Shown here piece by piece: positions 1-9,084 of a DNA stretch of 50,154 nucleotides; position 1 is the first letter of the stretch, and each line of letters starts with the position of its first letter. This DNA comes from Bacteroidota bacterium (lineage in GTDB: Bacteria > Bacteroidota > Bacteroidia > Chitinophagales > Chitinophagaceae). The notes under the pieces are model-generated. The model made no database searches. It saw only the letters and a program-made list of their open reading frames with translations, and was not told where the DNA came from. Where the stretch lies: contig JABDAP010000004.1 in NCBI GenBank assembly GCA_013289065.1, positions 1-50,154 of the forward strand. Reading direction: 5' to 3'. A program made the translations under genes and the position numbers.

Positions 1-2136
1 AAAATTTCAAAGAATGCAGAAACGATTGCGATCAATAGTACAACAGCTACGCCTAATGCACCTTTGGATATTAAAATAGACCGGTTTTCACTGAGCAATA
101 TAACCGGGCTTTTTAACAGGGATTCGCTCGAGATCGCAGGTATATTAAATGCACAGGTAAAAGTTGACGGGCTGGGTAAAGCGGAACCTGTATTTGACGG
201 AAAAATAAAAATAGACAGCCTTGCTTATCAATCCGAGCCTGTTGGAAATGTTGAATTGAATGCGCAGAGTACGGCAGCCGAATCGGTCACATTTGACGGC
301 AGCCTTACCGGCAGGGGAAGCAATGTAACGGTGAAAGGAAATTATAATCAATCGAAAATAGATGCGCAGGTAAACCTTTCACCCATTCAGTTTGCGGCGA
401 TAGAACCTTTCACCGGCCACACACTCGCGCGTTCATCAGGAAAACTTACAGGTAATATTTCCATTACCGGCGATGTTAAGAACCCGCAATGGAATGGAAG
501 CATTTTGTTTGATTCTGCACATACGCAACTGGCAAAATACGGAACTGCGTTGAACCTGAGCGGGCAGAAGATCGACATACAATACCCTGTTATCACATTT
601 AATCAATTCACGATCAGGGATTCGCTCAATCATCCTTTTATCATTGACGGAACATTGAAACAGGAGAACGGTTCATTCAATACAAACCTGACCGTTAAAA
701 CAAAAAATTTTACCGCACTTGATAATACCTCAATTACCAATGCGGAAATATATGGCAAAGCGATCGTTGATGTTGATGTAACCGTAACCGGGCCGGCAAC
801 AGCACCGGATATTACCGGAAGCATTGGATTAAAAGATAAATCGCAGGTAACCTATGTGCGGCAACAGGATGTGGCAAGTGCAAAAGACAGGGAAGGTGTG
901 ATGGAATTTGTAAACATCGATACCATGATGACAAAAGCCGAATGGAAAAAAGACACCATTCTTACAAGCACCAAAGCAAGTGCCTCCATGTTGAACTATA
1001 ACCTGAACATTGATATTAATAAGAATGCAGAATTCATTGTGATCATTGATCCTTTAACACGCGATGAACTGCATGTAAAAGGCGCGGCCCAATTAACCGC
1101 CGCGGTAAATCCCAATGGCGATGTATCCATCACCGGCGCTTATAACCTGAGCTCAGGAAGCTATCAGCTGAATAATAAATTTTTGAAAAGAAAGTTCCTG
1201 TTGCAGGAAGGAAGCACCATTGTATTAAGCGGCGACCCTGCGAATGCGGAAGCAAATATTACAGCAGTGTATGATATCGATGCATCGCCGTATGACCTTG
1301 TTGCCAATGAAGTAAGCGGCGATATAAATGGTGATGACAAACTGTATAAACAGAAACTTCCTTTCCAGGTAATACTAAAGATCACCGGGAAAATAACAGA
1401 ACCCAAGCTGTCGTTCGATGTGCAGATACAGGAAAACACCAATGGTATCAATTATGATATGCAGACCACCATTGAAAATAAACTTCAGCAGATACGCGCC
1501 GATCAGTCAACAATGGATAAACAGGTATTTGCACTTCTGGTGATGGGCCGTTTTATTGGCGAACAGAGCCAGGATTTTTTTGCAGGAAGTAATGGCGGGG
1601 GCGTAAATGCAAATGATATTGTGAAAGGAAGTGTGAGCCGTTTTTTAAGTGATGCCATTTCAAACGCAGCTGCCGGCCTGATCAAAGGAGTAGATGTGGA
1701 TGTGAACCTGAAAACAGAAACAGATTATGCAACGGCCCAGGAAAGAACTGATCTGGATGTGGCCCTGTCGAAACGCTTTCTAAACGACAGGCTAAATATA
1801 ACCGTAGGCAAAAGTTTTACGGTGGATGGGGAAGACCCGCTTGCAAAAGGGCAGGATAACGGAAACGTGCAGTTCCTTCCTGATATCACCACAACGTACA
1901 AGCTTTCCAAAGATGGCCGTTATATGATAAAAGCTTATCAGAAAAATGAATACGAAGCCATACTCGACGGATATTTTATTGAAACAGGTGTTGCGTTCAC
2001 ACTTACCATGGACTATAACAAATTCAAAGAAATATTTGAGAAAAAGAAAAAAGTGAAAAAGAATAAAACGGACATCAAGAAAAATCCGGACGATACAAAT
2101 CCAACAAATCCAACAAATACAAAGGCCGGTAGCTAA
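1..2136 (+). CDS. tamB: TamB-like translocation/assembly module protein (5' truncated by window)
   Basis: The frame is open to the first base, so this is the C-terminal part (about 711 codons) of a larger protein; the TTG at 64 is not a real start. The sequence is a long run of short beta strands of the AsmA/DUF490 type and ends with the typical TamB C-terminal block, a segment reading LPFQVILKITGKITEPKLSF followed by NKLQQIRADQ and QVFALLVMGRFIG. In the known family TamB is an inner-membrane-anchored periplasmic bridge working with an outer-membrane Omp85 partner in envelope assembly or lipid transport. The next gene, 2 bp downstream, is exactly such a partner, so the two form an operon. The tail (about the last 35 residues) is Lys/Asn/Thr-rich and low complexity. 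Confidence 0.9.
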   Translation, partial: KISKNAETIAINSTTATPNAPLDIKIDRFSLSNITGLFNRDSLEIAGILNAQVKVDGLGKAEPVFDGKIKIDSLAYQSEPVGNVELNAQSTAAESVTFDGSLTGRGSNVTVKGNYNQSKIDAQVNLSPIQFAAIEPFTGHTLARSSGKLTGNISITGDVKNPQWNGSILFDSAHTQLAKYGTALNLSGQKIDIQYPVITFNQFTIRDSLNHPFIIDGTLKQENGSFNTNLTVKTKNFTALDNTSITNAEIYGKAIVDVDVTVTGPATAPDITGSIGLKDKSQVTYVRQQDVASAKDREGVMEFVNIDTMMTKAEWKKDTILTSTKASASMLNYNLNIDINKNAEFIVIIDPLTRDELHVKGAAQLTAAVNPNGDVSITGAYNLSSGSYQLNNKFLKRKFLLQEGSTIVLSGDPANAEANITAVYDIDASPYDLVANEVSGDINGDDKLYKQKLPFQVILKITGKITEPKLSFDVQIQENTNGINYDMQTTIENKLQQIRADQSTMDKQVFALLVMGRFIGEQSQDFFAGSNGGGVNANDIVKGSVSRFLSDAISNAAAGLIKGVDVDVNLKTETDYATAQERTDLDVALSKRFLNDRLNITVGKSFTVDGEDPLAKGQDNGNVQFLPDITTTYKLSKDGRYMIKAYQKNEYEAILDGYFIETGVAFTLTMDYNKFKEIFEKKKKVKKNKTDIKKNPDDTNPTNPTNTKAGS

Positions 2137-2138
2137 TT

Positions 2139-4439
2139 ATGGGAAAGAATGTAAGTAAACATATCGCTGTTATTTTTTTACTGTTTATGGTTGCCTCATG
2201 CAATGTTAGCAGGAAGATCCCGCCGGGTACACAATTGTATAAAGGGGCGGATTACAAAATTGATAAAGAGACTGGAGATAAAACTTCTGCAAAAAAAATC
2301 AGGAAGGAATTGAAAGCAGTTACCTCTCCCGTACCCAACAAAACAATTTTCGGATTTCCTTACCGCGTTTGGTTCTGGTACATGGTTGGCGAGCCTAAAA
2401 AACAAAAAGGATTTAAATACTGGCTGCGCAATAAAATAGGCGAGGCGCCCGTATTAAATACAGTAGTTAATATCAGGGCCAATTCAGAAAATTTTCAGGC
2501 ATATCTGGAGAACCAAGGTTTTTTCAGAACAGATGTTGGCGGCGATACAACGGTAAAGGGTTACAAAGTAACCGCACATTACAGAATTGAGCTTGGAGCG
2601 CCTTATAAGATCAATACATTCAAATGGATCATTGACAGTACTTCTGCCATTGGAAAAGATATTGGCAAAATGCCGCCCAAACTGAATTATATCAAAACAA
2701 AAGAGCAATACGACCTGGATAATATCAAAGCTGAAAGAACAAGAACCGATCTTTTCTTAAAATCGAGAGGGTATTATTATTTCAGTCCTGATGATATCAA
2801 GGCATGGGTTGATACCGGTAAAGGCGATCACCAGGCAAATATTTTTTTTAAATTGAAAGATGAGATCCCTCTTTCAGCAGTGATACCGCAAACGATCCGC
2901 AGTATCACTTTGTTTCCCAATTATACATTGATCACGCCGCCACCTGATACATCGAAAGCAGGAATGGAACTTGTTGATAGTATTTATATCCGTGATACGG
3001 TTCATAATTTTACACCTAAAGCATTGATCAGTTCTGTAACCTACAGGCCGGGAAGCTTGTACAGCCTCAGTAAACAAAACAGGACATTGAACCGTTTCAT
3101 CAACATGGGCGTTTTCAAATTCGTGAAGAACCGTTATCAGGGCGATAGGGATACGCTTGACCCGCATTACCTGGACGTATATTATTATCTCACACCGCTT
3201 CCCAAAAAAGCCATACAGGCAGAGATCGGAACGTTTACAAAATCGAATTCATTCACAGGTGCGCAGGCAAGTGTTACCTGGCGCAACAGGAATCTTTTTA
3301 AAGGAGCGGAGCAGTTGCTGATAAAAACCTACGGCGCATTTGAATCATCTTCCAACGATTCTTTGAAAGCGAATGATAATTTTCGTTTAGGTGCGGAAGT
3401 TTCGCTGGTGTTTCCGCGTTTTGTAACACCGTTCAGGTTGAAAGAGAGTAATTATTTTCCGCCAAAAACACAATTTACTTTGGGTTATGAGTGGTTCAGG
3501 CGACAGGCATTGTATACAAAAAGCTATTTTCAGTTACAATATGGGTTTACCTGGAAGAAAAAAGTAAATATAGAACATACGTTTACGCCGGTAAGTATTA
3601 CATACAATACAACCGGTGCATATAGCCCGCAATACCAGGCATTGGTCAATACAGTTCCCGCGCTTGCGTTGAGCAATCTTCCTGAAGTGATCACGGGCTC
3701 GTTTTATAATTTTACTTATCACACAGTAAATCCGAAAGCAAGTAATATTTTTTATTTCAACGGGAACTTCGATGCAGCCGGGAATGTGATAGGCCTGTTC
3801 AAAAAGGCATCTGCTCCGTACACTGAAAAGGTATTTGGTGTTAACTACGCGCAATATGTAAAAGCAGACATCGATTTCCGCTATAACAAAAAATTAGACG
3901 AGAATACTTATTGGGCAAGCAGGGTAATAATGGGTGCCGGGTTTCCTTATGGAAATTCATCTTACCTGCCGTTCAGTAAACAGTTTATCATCGGCGGATC
4001 CAGCAGTATCAGGGGTTTTGAGCCACGGCAGCTTGGGCCGGGAAGAGTTCGTGCAGATGCTTTACAGCAATTGTACCTTCCACAGGTTGGCGGCGATTAT
4101 AAACTGGAGATGAATACAGAACTTCGTTTCCCATTAATATCAAAATTGCGCGGCGCGGTGTTTGTTGATGCAGGCAATATCTGGACAAAAGATACCGTAC
4201 TCTATGGAAAAGCGGCGCAATTCAACAGCCACTTTTATAATGATATTGCCGTAAGCGCCGGTTTTGGTGTAAGGCTCGACATCAGTATATTAATTATCCG
4301 TTTTGATATTGCCACCCCATTACGTGAACCTTATTTGCCAAGAGGGCAGGAGTGGGTAATACGATACATGCAACCATTGAGCAGCGATTGGAGAAGAAGT
4401 AATCTTGTGTATAATATTGGTATTGGTTATCCGTTTTAG
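2139..4439 (+). CDS. tamL: TamA/BamA-like Omp85 outer-membrane protein with lipoprotein signal (TamL type)
   Basis: A 766-residue protein with an N-terminal lipobox (FMVASC, Cys near residue 21), so it is probably lipidated, unlike proteobacterial TamA. The N-terminal half is compatible with POTRA domains; the C-terminal half is a beta barrel with the Omp85 lid-loop motif GGSSSIRGFEPR near residues 619-630. The ATG lies 2 bp after the tamB stop, indicating translational coupling. In Bacteroidota, lipoprotein versions of TamA (TamL) encoded beside tamB are known; the exact substrate is not deducible here. The 3' flank begins with a low-complexity repeat 6 bp after the stop. Confidence 0.88.
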   Translation: MGKNVSKHIAVIFLLFMVASCNVSRKIPPGTQLYKGADYKIDKETGDKTSAKKIRKELKAVTSPVPNKTIFGFPYRVWFWYMVGEPKKQKGFKYWLRNKIGEAPVLNTVVNIRANSENFQAYLENQGFFRTDVGGDTTVKGYKVTAHYRIELGAPYKINTFKWIIDSTSAIGKDIGKMPPKLNYIKTKEQYDLDNIKAERTRTDLFLKSRGYYYFSPDDIKAWVDTGKGDHQANIFFKLKDEIPLSAVIPQTIRSITLFPNYTLITPPPDTSKAGMELVDSIYIRDTVHNFTPKALISSVTYRPGSLYSLSKQNRTLNRFINMGVFKFVKNRYQGDRDTLDPHYLDVYYYLTPLPKKAIQAEIGTFTKSNSFTGAQASVTWRNRNLFKGAEQLLIKTYGAFESSSNDSLKANDNFRLGAEVSLVFPRFVTPFRLKESNYFPPKTQFTLGYEWFRRQALYTKSYFQLQYGFTWKKKVNIEHTFTPVSITYNTTGAYSPQYQALVNTVPALALSNLPEVITGSFYNFTYHTVNPKASNIFYFNGNFDAAGNVIGLFKKASAPYTEKVFGVNYAQYVKADIDFRYNKKLDENTYWASRVIMGAGFPYGNSSYLPFSKQFIIGGSSSIRGFEPRQLGPGRVRADALQQLYLPQVGGDYKLEMNTELRFPLISKLRGAVFVDAGNIWTKDTVLYGKAAQFNSHFYNDIAVSAGFGVRLDISILIIRFDIATPLREPYLPRGQEWVIRYMQPLSSDWRRSNLVYNIGIGYPF

Positions 4440-4674
4440 GGAGATAGGGTAGATAAAGTAAATAGAGTAGATAATGTAAATAATAAATAGAGTTTAAGCT
4501 GTAACGCAATGTTCGCAAAAGGCTAAGCTTTCTTTGCTAACATTACGTATTCTTTGCGGCCTTTGCGTTGCAGCTTTACCTTCAAGAAATATACATCGTC
4601 TATTTTTTACTTTATCTACTCTATTTACTTTATCTACTTTATTTACTTTATCTACCTTTTCTACTTTACCCCTC
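4440..4674. repeat. Convergent-gene spacer: nested hairpin of GTAGATAAAGTAAATAGAG words and CGCAAAGG arms
   Basis: The outer arms are about 4446-4492 (plus strand reads GTAGATAAAGTAAATAGAG with variants) and about 4600-4665 (the reverse complement, about four units). The inner arms are AAGCTGTAACGCAA near 4495 and its near-complement TTGCGTTGCAGCTT near 4563. The two flanking genes converge, and each is followed by the same purine-rich word on its own sense strand. It may act as a bidirectional 3'-end or terminator element. Apparent reading frames inside are repeat artefacts. Confidence 0.75.
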
Positions 4675-5613
4675 TTAAATCGGTGAATCATCAGGTGATT
4701 GAACTGTCTTGGGAATTTCTTTACTCTCTGTCTTGATAATATACACCGCATCATCATTCGGTTCGATGCTGCAGCCTATTTCCCGGCTGTAAACTTTTGT
4801 AAACTCGGCTCCAAAATAAAGTATGATAGATGTGTAATAGATCCACACAAGAATGATCAGGATCGAAGCCGCTGTTCCATAAGTAGCGCCCAGCCTTGAA
4901 TTACCGATATATAAACCGATCAGGAACTTGCCGATGATAAAAAGAAAAGCGGTAAATGAAGCGCCGGCAATACTGTCTTTCCACCTGATCCTTGCATCCG
5001 GCAATACTTTGAAGATAAGTGTGAACAATAAAGTGGTTACACCAAATATGAGCAGGATGTTAAGTATATAAATAACATTCACCGATGTATGGCTGAGCAG
5101 GTTTTGCAACCTTGCATAAAAAACATCCATCAATGAATTCAGCAGCAACGATGCAAGCAGGATAAAACCGATGCCTGCCACCAGTGAAAAAGAGATCAAC
5201 TGGTTTATGATCAGTTTCAGCCACCCTTTTTTTGGTTTTGATTTCAGGCTCCAGATATAATTGATAGAGCCCTGTATCTCTGTAAACACGCCTGTTGCGC
5301 CAAGTATCAGTATAGCCGTTCCAATGATGGTTCCCCATACGCCCTTGTCCTTTAACTGGATATTCGCAATGATATTTTGTACCTGCAGTGCGGCATCCTG
5401 GCCAATTAAGCTTTTGATCTCGTAATACACTTTTCCTTCTACCGCTTCGCGCCCGAATGCATAACCGGCTATGGCAATAACCACCAGTAAAAAAGGAGCG
5501 ATCGAAAAAATGGTGTAATAAGAAAGTGAGGCGCTGAGTTTCATCCCGTTATCATCGCTGAAAGATTGTGCTGATCTTTTCAGGATGCCAAAAAATTTTC
5601 CGAGCTTCTTCAT
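4675..5613 (-). CDS. YihY/BrkB-family inner-membrane protein
   Basis: A 312-residue polytopic membrane protein with about six hydrophobic segments. It carries the family's N-terminal signature (MKLSASLSYYTIFSIAPFLL, then IAIAGYAFG) and the GVWGTIIGTAILILGATGVF segment. I chose the ATG at 5613 (MKKLGKFFG) over an in-frame TTG 15 bp upstream. The C-terminus is a hydrophilic, acidic tail of about 40 residues. YihY proteins are widespread with no settled transport function; the old RNase BN name is obsolete. It stands alone, convergent with tamL. Confidence 0.9.
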   Translation of the reverse strand: MKKLGKFFGILKRSAQSFSDDNGMKLSASLSYYTIFSIAPFLLVVIAIAGYAFGREAVEGKVYYEIKSLIGQDAALQVQNIIANIQLKDKGVWGTIIGTAILILGATGVFTEIQGSINYIWSLKSKPKKGWLKLIINQLISFSLVAGIGFILLASLLLNSLMDVFYARLQNLLSHTSVNVIYILNILLIFGVTTLLFTLIFKVLPDARIRWKDSIAGASFTAFLFIIGKFLIGLYIGNSRLGATYGTAASILIILVWIYYTSIILYFGAEFTKVYSREIGCSIEPNDDAVYIIKTESKEIPKTVQSPDDSPI

Positions 5614-5752
5614 AACTGTTGTTAGCAAATTCCTGTTCCATGTTTCAACACAGGCACTGTGGAAATAATTGCCCGCGAACCCAAAGCTTTCTTATTTTAT
5701 AAAAACGGCCCGATGGCATAGTATTTTAAATAATAAAAGAAAATCATTTACC

Positions 5753-5905
5753 ATGAGAAGCATACTCTATTTAATCGCGGTTGTCCTGATCATTGGCTGG
5801 CTGATCGGTGTCTTTGCTTACAGCGTTGGCGGTATTATTCACGTACTGCTTGTATTGGCCATCATTTCATTCCTGATCGGTGTTATCAGGAGAGGGGGCG
5901 ACTGA
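5753..5905 (+). CDS. Lmo0937-family small membrane protein
   Basis: A 50-residue peptide with two hydrophobic stretches separated by a Gly turn (SVGGIIHVLL) and a short basic tail ending RRGGD. This pattern matches the Lmo0937/DUF5670 small membrane protein family common in Bacteroidota, often several copies per genome. The ATG at 5753 gives the family-typical length; the longer in-frame extension upstream has no family-like sequence. It is followed 40 bp later by an intrinsic terminator. Function is unknown; neighbours with DUF2383 and DUF4142 suggest a stress or envelope role (inference). Confidence 0.8.
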   Translation: MRSILYLIAVVLIIGWLIGVFAYSVGGIIHVLLVLAIISFLIGVIRRGGD

Positions 5906-5944
5906 TCAAGTATTTCTTCCCCCAATTATAGTTTCTCTTTTATG

Positions 5945-5974
5945 AAGCCGCATTTTATAGGTGCGGCTTTGTTT
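5945..5974 (+). terminator. Intrinsic terminator after the Lmo0937-like gene
   Basis: Perfect 8-bp stem AAGCCGCA/TGCGGCTT with a 9-nt loop, followed by TTTGTTT. Confidence 0.75.
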
Positions 5975-5982
5975 ATCATTTC

Positions 5983-6037
5983 CACCCCAGCCTCTAAAGG
6001 GGTTTTTGTTTTTCTTCTCCCCTTTAGGGGCGGGGGT
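5983..6037. repeat. GC-rich palindromic repeat, module A (copy 1)
   Basis: Arms are ACCCCAGCCTCTAAAGGGG and CCCCTTTAGGGGCGGGGGT around a T-rich loop. It is one of several copies of the same palindrome in the window and lies between two convergent genes. Confidence 0.85.
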
Positions 6038-6077
6038 AAAACAAAATAATTTTCTTTATAAGTAATAAGTGCAGGAA

Positions 6078-6104
6078 TAAAAAAAGCACCCATTACAGGT
6101 GCCT
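6078..6104 (-). terminator. Intrinsic terminator for the 6128-6469 gene
   Basis: On the minus strand a GCACC/GGTGC hairpin is followed by seven T, 24 bp past the stop codon. The stem is only 5 bp, so strength is uncertain. Confidence 0.6.
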
Positions 6105-6127
6105 TCTTGCATAGGATATATAATGCC

Positions 6128-6469
6128 TTATTTTTTTGCTGTTTTTTTCTCTATCTTTTCTACTTCCATAATAAAAAGTGTTTTATCGGCATCCGCATCC
6201 GGGCCATAGGCATCTACCAATGTTCCTTTGGTTCCATCGTTCGTTTCAATGGCATACATGATAGAACTGTCAGCAGGATCGGTCTGCCCTTCAAACCGGA
6301 AGAAATTAACAATACCCACTTCTTCAGGTTTATAAGATTTTCCGTCAGACCTTTTTAAGAGATTGTCTTCCACATTAAAATTTTCCTTGTAACCATCGCC
6401 GAGTAATTTACTATGAACCTCAGTAAGGGTCTTTAAATAAGGAGCCGTTGGGGCCATTGGAGTGTTCAT
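6128..6469 (-). CDS. Small conserved Bacteroidota protein of unknown function
   Basis: A 113-residue soluble protein without signal peptide. It resembles a family of roughly 100-residue Bacteroidota proteins often labelled 'phosphoribosylpyrophosphate synthetase' in databases, with the pattern TLTEVHSKLLGDGYKENFN then EEVGIVNFFRFEGQTDPADS. That label seems wrong: the protein is far shorter than a PRPP synthetase and I see no PRPP-binding loop. The C-terminus is a Lys-rich tail. It has its own terminator, and a perfect CTGGTGCA/TGCACCAG dyad lies about 40 bp upstream of the start. Function unknown. Confidence 0.7.
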   Translation of the reverse strand: MNTPMAPTAPYLKTLTEVHSKLLGDGYKENFNVEDNLLKRSDGKSYKPEEVGIVNFFRFEGQTDPADSSIMYAIETNDGTKGTLVDAYGPDADADKTLFIMEVEKIEKKTAKK

Positions 6470-6509
6470 AATTGTATATTTAGTTGTTTTAATAAATCAG
6501 ACTGGTGCA

Positions 6510-6529
6510 TTGCTGCACCAGCCGTTATT
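6510..6529. promoter_or_regulatory. Perfect dyad upstream of the 6128-6469 gene
   Basis: CTGGTGCA-TTGC-TGCACCAG, an 8-bp perfect stem with no T-run on either side, so an operator or mRNA 5' hairpin is as likely as a terminator. Confidence 0.45.
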
Positions 6530-6662
6530 ACCGGTTTCTCGAAAGGCGTAAGCTTTTCTAAGTTGATTAAGCACCCGTTTGTACTCACTTATGGCAAATA
6601 AATTTTATACTCAGGGGTCATTAACACATCTGTCCGGCAATTCTTTTTGTATCGTATTATGA

Positions 6663-7130
6663 TCAGGAAACTGTTTCGTGCATGTCACGATACTTTTTGA
6701 TCATATTATGCGATCCTTTCAATTCCGATTTTTGTTTCATGATCAGTTGCCTGGTCGTTGCATCAATTTCTGCGCTTGAGTTCAATGCATCTTCATATGC
6801 TTTCTGTGCAGCATCTTCACCATATTCGCAGGCACTTAATAATGAATGCCTGTCGTGGCCGGCAAACGCCGCTTTTACATCCATCCAGGCACGGTAAATT
6901 TTTCCGGAGGTAGTGGTATCTGTGCTCACATTGCCTCCCGCAGTTTCAATTACATAACTCAGTTCTTTCACATTATTGCGGCTGTCTTCCGCCATTTTGT
7001 TAAACAGGGCTTTCAGGTCAATATCACTGCTGGCCGCTTCCTGTTTTGCATTTTCATAACCCGCGATCCTGTCATTGTTGATCTTAACGAGGTCATTCAG
7101 CACTTCGATCAAAGCTTCACTTATATACAT
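6663..7130 (-). CDS. PA2169/DUF2383-family four-helix-bundle protein
   Basis: A 155-residue, mostly helical soluble protein. It opens with a helix containing LNDLVKINNDRIAGYENA and continues with KALFNKMAEDSRNN, the pattern of the DUF2383 ferritin-like helical family (PA2169 type). This family is commonly found with stress genes; a metal or redox role has been suggested but not settled. The ATG at 7130 gives full family length. It lies among other small stress-associated genes. Confidence 0.85.
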   Translation of the reverse strand: MYISEALIEVLNDLVKINNDRIAGYENAKQEAASSDIDLKALFNKMAEDSRNNVKELSYVIETAGGNVSTDTTTSGKIYRAWMDVKAAFAGHDRHSLLSACEYGEDAAQKAYEDALNSSAEIDATTRQLIMKQKSELKGSHNMIKKYRDMHETVS

Positions 7131-7239
7131 AATGATTAGATTTAGTTTTAAGAAAGCTGAAATTCTTATGCCAGCTTATCAGGGCAGGGCATCAAAAAAA
7201 TGGCAGTTTCCTGTGGAAATTGCTGTACAATCTGCCCGA

Positions 7240-7725
7240 TCACTCTTTGGAAGTTTCGCGGCTTATTTCCTTTGATTTGTTTTGGTTATTTGCTTTTGCT
7301 TCCTCAATGGAATGCGAGCGGAAGATATCTTTCTCTTTGCCGGATAACTGCGATAAGGTTACATAAAATTCCTTCAGCGTGGCCAGTTCCTCTTCTGTAA
7401 GCTCTTCAATATTTATCAGCCGGTTGCTCGCTTTGTTATTGGTGGCGATGAGCTCATTCAGTTTAAGCTGGATAGCAACCGTATCCTTATTCTGCGAGTG
7501 CTGTATGATAAACACCATGATGAATGTAATAATGGTCGTACCCGTATTGATGATGAGCTGCCAGGTATCAGAAAAATGAAACAATGGCCCTGTTAATGCC
7601 CAGAGAACGATCAGGAAACAAACCGTGATCACTGCATTCGGGCTGCCTGTTATGCGTGTTATAACGGTGCACAGTTTTTCAAATTTGCGCATGAACCGTT
7701 TTCTTTTCCGTTTAACATTGATCAT
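7240..7725 (-). CDS. Low-affinity iron permease-family small membrane protein
   Basis: A 161-residue protein with a basic N-terminus, two transmembrane segments (about residues 30-50 and 58-80), then TIITFIMVFIIQHSQNKD and a hydrophilic C-terminus starting QLKLNELI. This is the hallmark of the bacterial 'low affinity iron permease' family (Fet4-related by name); transport by the short bacterial form is unproven. An internal ATG at 7692 (MRKFEKL) is an alternative start. The T-run of the terminator that serves the upstream gene lies about 30 bp before this start, so the gene is probably transcribed alone. Confidence 0.8.
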   Translation of the reverse strand: MINVKRKRKRFMRKFEKLCTVITRITGSPNAVITVCFLIVLWALTGPLFHFSDTWQLIINTGTTIITFIMVFIIQHSQNKDTVAIQLKLNELIATNNKASNRLINIEELTEEELATLKEFYVTLSQLSGKEKDIFRSHSIEEAKANNQNKSKEISRETSKE

Positions 7726-7754
7726 ATAAAGGATTTACGTATGCTATATCATAT

Positions 7755-7784
7755 AAAAAGCCGGACCAATCCTGATCCGGCTTC
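7755..7784 (-). terminator. Intrinsic terminator after the DUF4142 gene
   Basis: Perfect 8-bp stem AAGCCGGA/TCCGGCTT with a 10-nt loop; reading the minus strand it is followed by TTTTTATA, 18 bp past the stop at 7802. Confidence 0.85.
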
Positions 7785-7801
7785 TATATGACTTTCTGTT
7801 A

Positions 7802-8359
7802 TTATTTTCTGCTGTCTTTGATCGATTGTATCACTTCAAGATGATGCTGAAGGGTAGGCAATTTAGCGCCAGCCCAGGTTTTGAGATCATTGTCATTGCC
7901 TTTATCCGATTCTTTCTGAAAAGCCGCAACGGCATCTTTATGGCCGTCCAGCATACAGTCAACATACGCTTTATCAAAATCGGCTCCCTTTTTTGTTGAC
8001 AGGTCATCATATTTCTTCTGGTGTGCATCACTCAACTGCGCCGGAAGGCTGATATTTTTTTTCGCAGCGGTTTCCTGTAATTCGTTGTTCGCGGCAGTGT
8101 GGTCCGTTACCATCATCGTGGCAAAATCTTTTACATTAGATGCCTGTGCATTTTGCAGGGCGAGTTGGGATGCGGCTACTTCAAACATACCTGCATCTGC
8201 CACTGTAACGGCAAACTTGGTATCATCCTGGATATTTGTGGAATCAAATTTCTGCGCATTCTCTTCTTTGGCAACAGCTTTGCTGTCGGTATTATTGCCG
8301 CAGGAGGCAAAACAGGTGATCGCCGTAAAAGCGACGGCACATACAAAAATGTTTTTCAT
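7802..8359 (-). CDS. DUF4142 lipoprotein
   Basis: A 185-residue protein with a lipoprotein signal (TCFASCGN, Cys near residue 20). The mature part is the helical DUF4142 domain: KFAVTVADAGMFEVAASQLA, then SNVKDFATMMVTDHTAANNE and a C-terminal LPTLQHHLEVIQSI helix. DUF4142 is ferritin-like by fold prediction and is abundant in Bacteroidota and rhizobia. Biochemical function is unknown; the conserved His and Asp/Glu residues suggest metal binding (inference). It is monocistronic, with a strong terminator just downstream. Confidence 0.88.
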   Translation of the reverse strand: MKNIFVCAVAFTAITCFASCGNNTDSKAVAKEENAQKFDSTNIQDDTKFAVTVADAGMFEVAASQLALQNAQASNVKDFATMMVTDHTAANNELQETAAKKNISLPAQLSDAHQKKYDDLSTKKGADFDKAYVDCMLDGHKDAVAAFQKESDKGNDNDLKTWAGAKLPTLQHHLEVIQSIKDSRK

Positions 8360-8636
8360 AATATATTTATTTAGGATTTAAGTTTACTTATTATTGAAAA
8401 CTATATACCAGGTTTTTATTGTAGAATAAACTATACAGCTGATTTGCCGTCAAACCCCTGTATTTGATAATTGCGTATTTATCGGAGAACAGGTGGTTTA
8501 ATGTTAAAATAAGTGCAGTATCATTAAGCCGCGTTAAGCCTTTTTTTTGTATCATTGGTGTGCAGATGTTTTGTAAGGTTTGTTTTCAAAAGAGATTCAA
8601 AGAGAATAGTAAGGCAGGATCATAAAAATTATCATT

Positions 8637-9047
8637 ATGCATGGGGAAAAAAAACCATCACTGGTTTTTTTAGTAGACGACGACCTGGATGATCAAATGC
8701 TGTTTCGTGATGCGATCATCGAGATCGATCCTGCTATTGAAGTATTCACGGCTGTAAATGGCGTTCAGGCGCTGCAAAAATTAACGAAGGAACTGGTTGC
8801 AAAACCCGATTTCATCTTTATCGATCTCAATATGCCTTTGATGAATGGCATACAGTGTTTAAAAGAGATCAAACGATTGCCCGGTTTTTTACATGTACCG
8901 GTAGTGATCTATTCCACTTCTTCTTATGAAAAAGATATACAGCAAACCGCTGATAACGGCGCATTTCATTATATCATCAAACCTTTCAGCTTCCAGGAAT
9001 TATGCAGCCGGATACAGAATGTGTTTGATATGCCAATCGATGAATAA
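8637..9047 (+). CDS. Single-domain response regulator
   Basis: A 136-residue receiver domain with no output domain. It has the acidic pocket D14-D16, the phospho-acceptor D63 (FIDLNMP) and the conserved K115 in IIKPF. The sequence type (VDDDLDDQMLF, then LKEIKRLP) is the Rcp1-like class that usually works with PAS-type histidine kinases. It lies upstream of the NtrC-like regulator and the glucan synthase on the same strand, but 190 bp separates it from the next gene, so co-transcription is not certain. No cognate kinase is adjacent. Confidence 0.9.
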   Translation: MHGEKKPSLVFLVDDDLDDQMLFRDAIIEIDPAIEVFTAVNGVQALQKLTKELVAKPDFIFIDLNMPLMNGIQCLKEIKRLPGFLHVPVVIYSTSSYEKDIQQTADNGAFHYIIKPFSFQELCSRIQNVFDMPIDE

Positions 9048-9056
9048 ACCTTCTGT

Positions 9057-9084
9057 GTAGACAATTTTCTACAATACTGTCTAC
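9057..9084. promoter_or_regulatory. GTAGACA inverted repeat upstream of the NtrC-like gene
   Basis: GTAGACA (9057-9063) and TGTCTAC (9078-9084) are separated by 14 bp. The 11-mer GTGTAGACAAT found here recurs at 20132, about 100 bp upstream of the AI-2E-family gene. It may be a regulator site, but two copies are weak evidence. Confidence 0.35.

Noticed and set aside
4494-4757. Open frames of 60-87 codons inside and around the repeat spacer between tamL and the YihY gene
   Set aside because: They translate the repeated W1 word (VDKVNKVDKV-like and IYFIYFIYF-like text) and have no family character.
6128-6469. Phosphoribosylpyrophosphate synthetase
   Set aside because: Name recalled for this family, but 113 residues without a PRPP-binding motif cannot be that enzyme.
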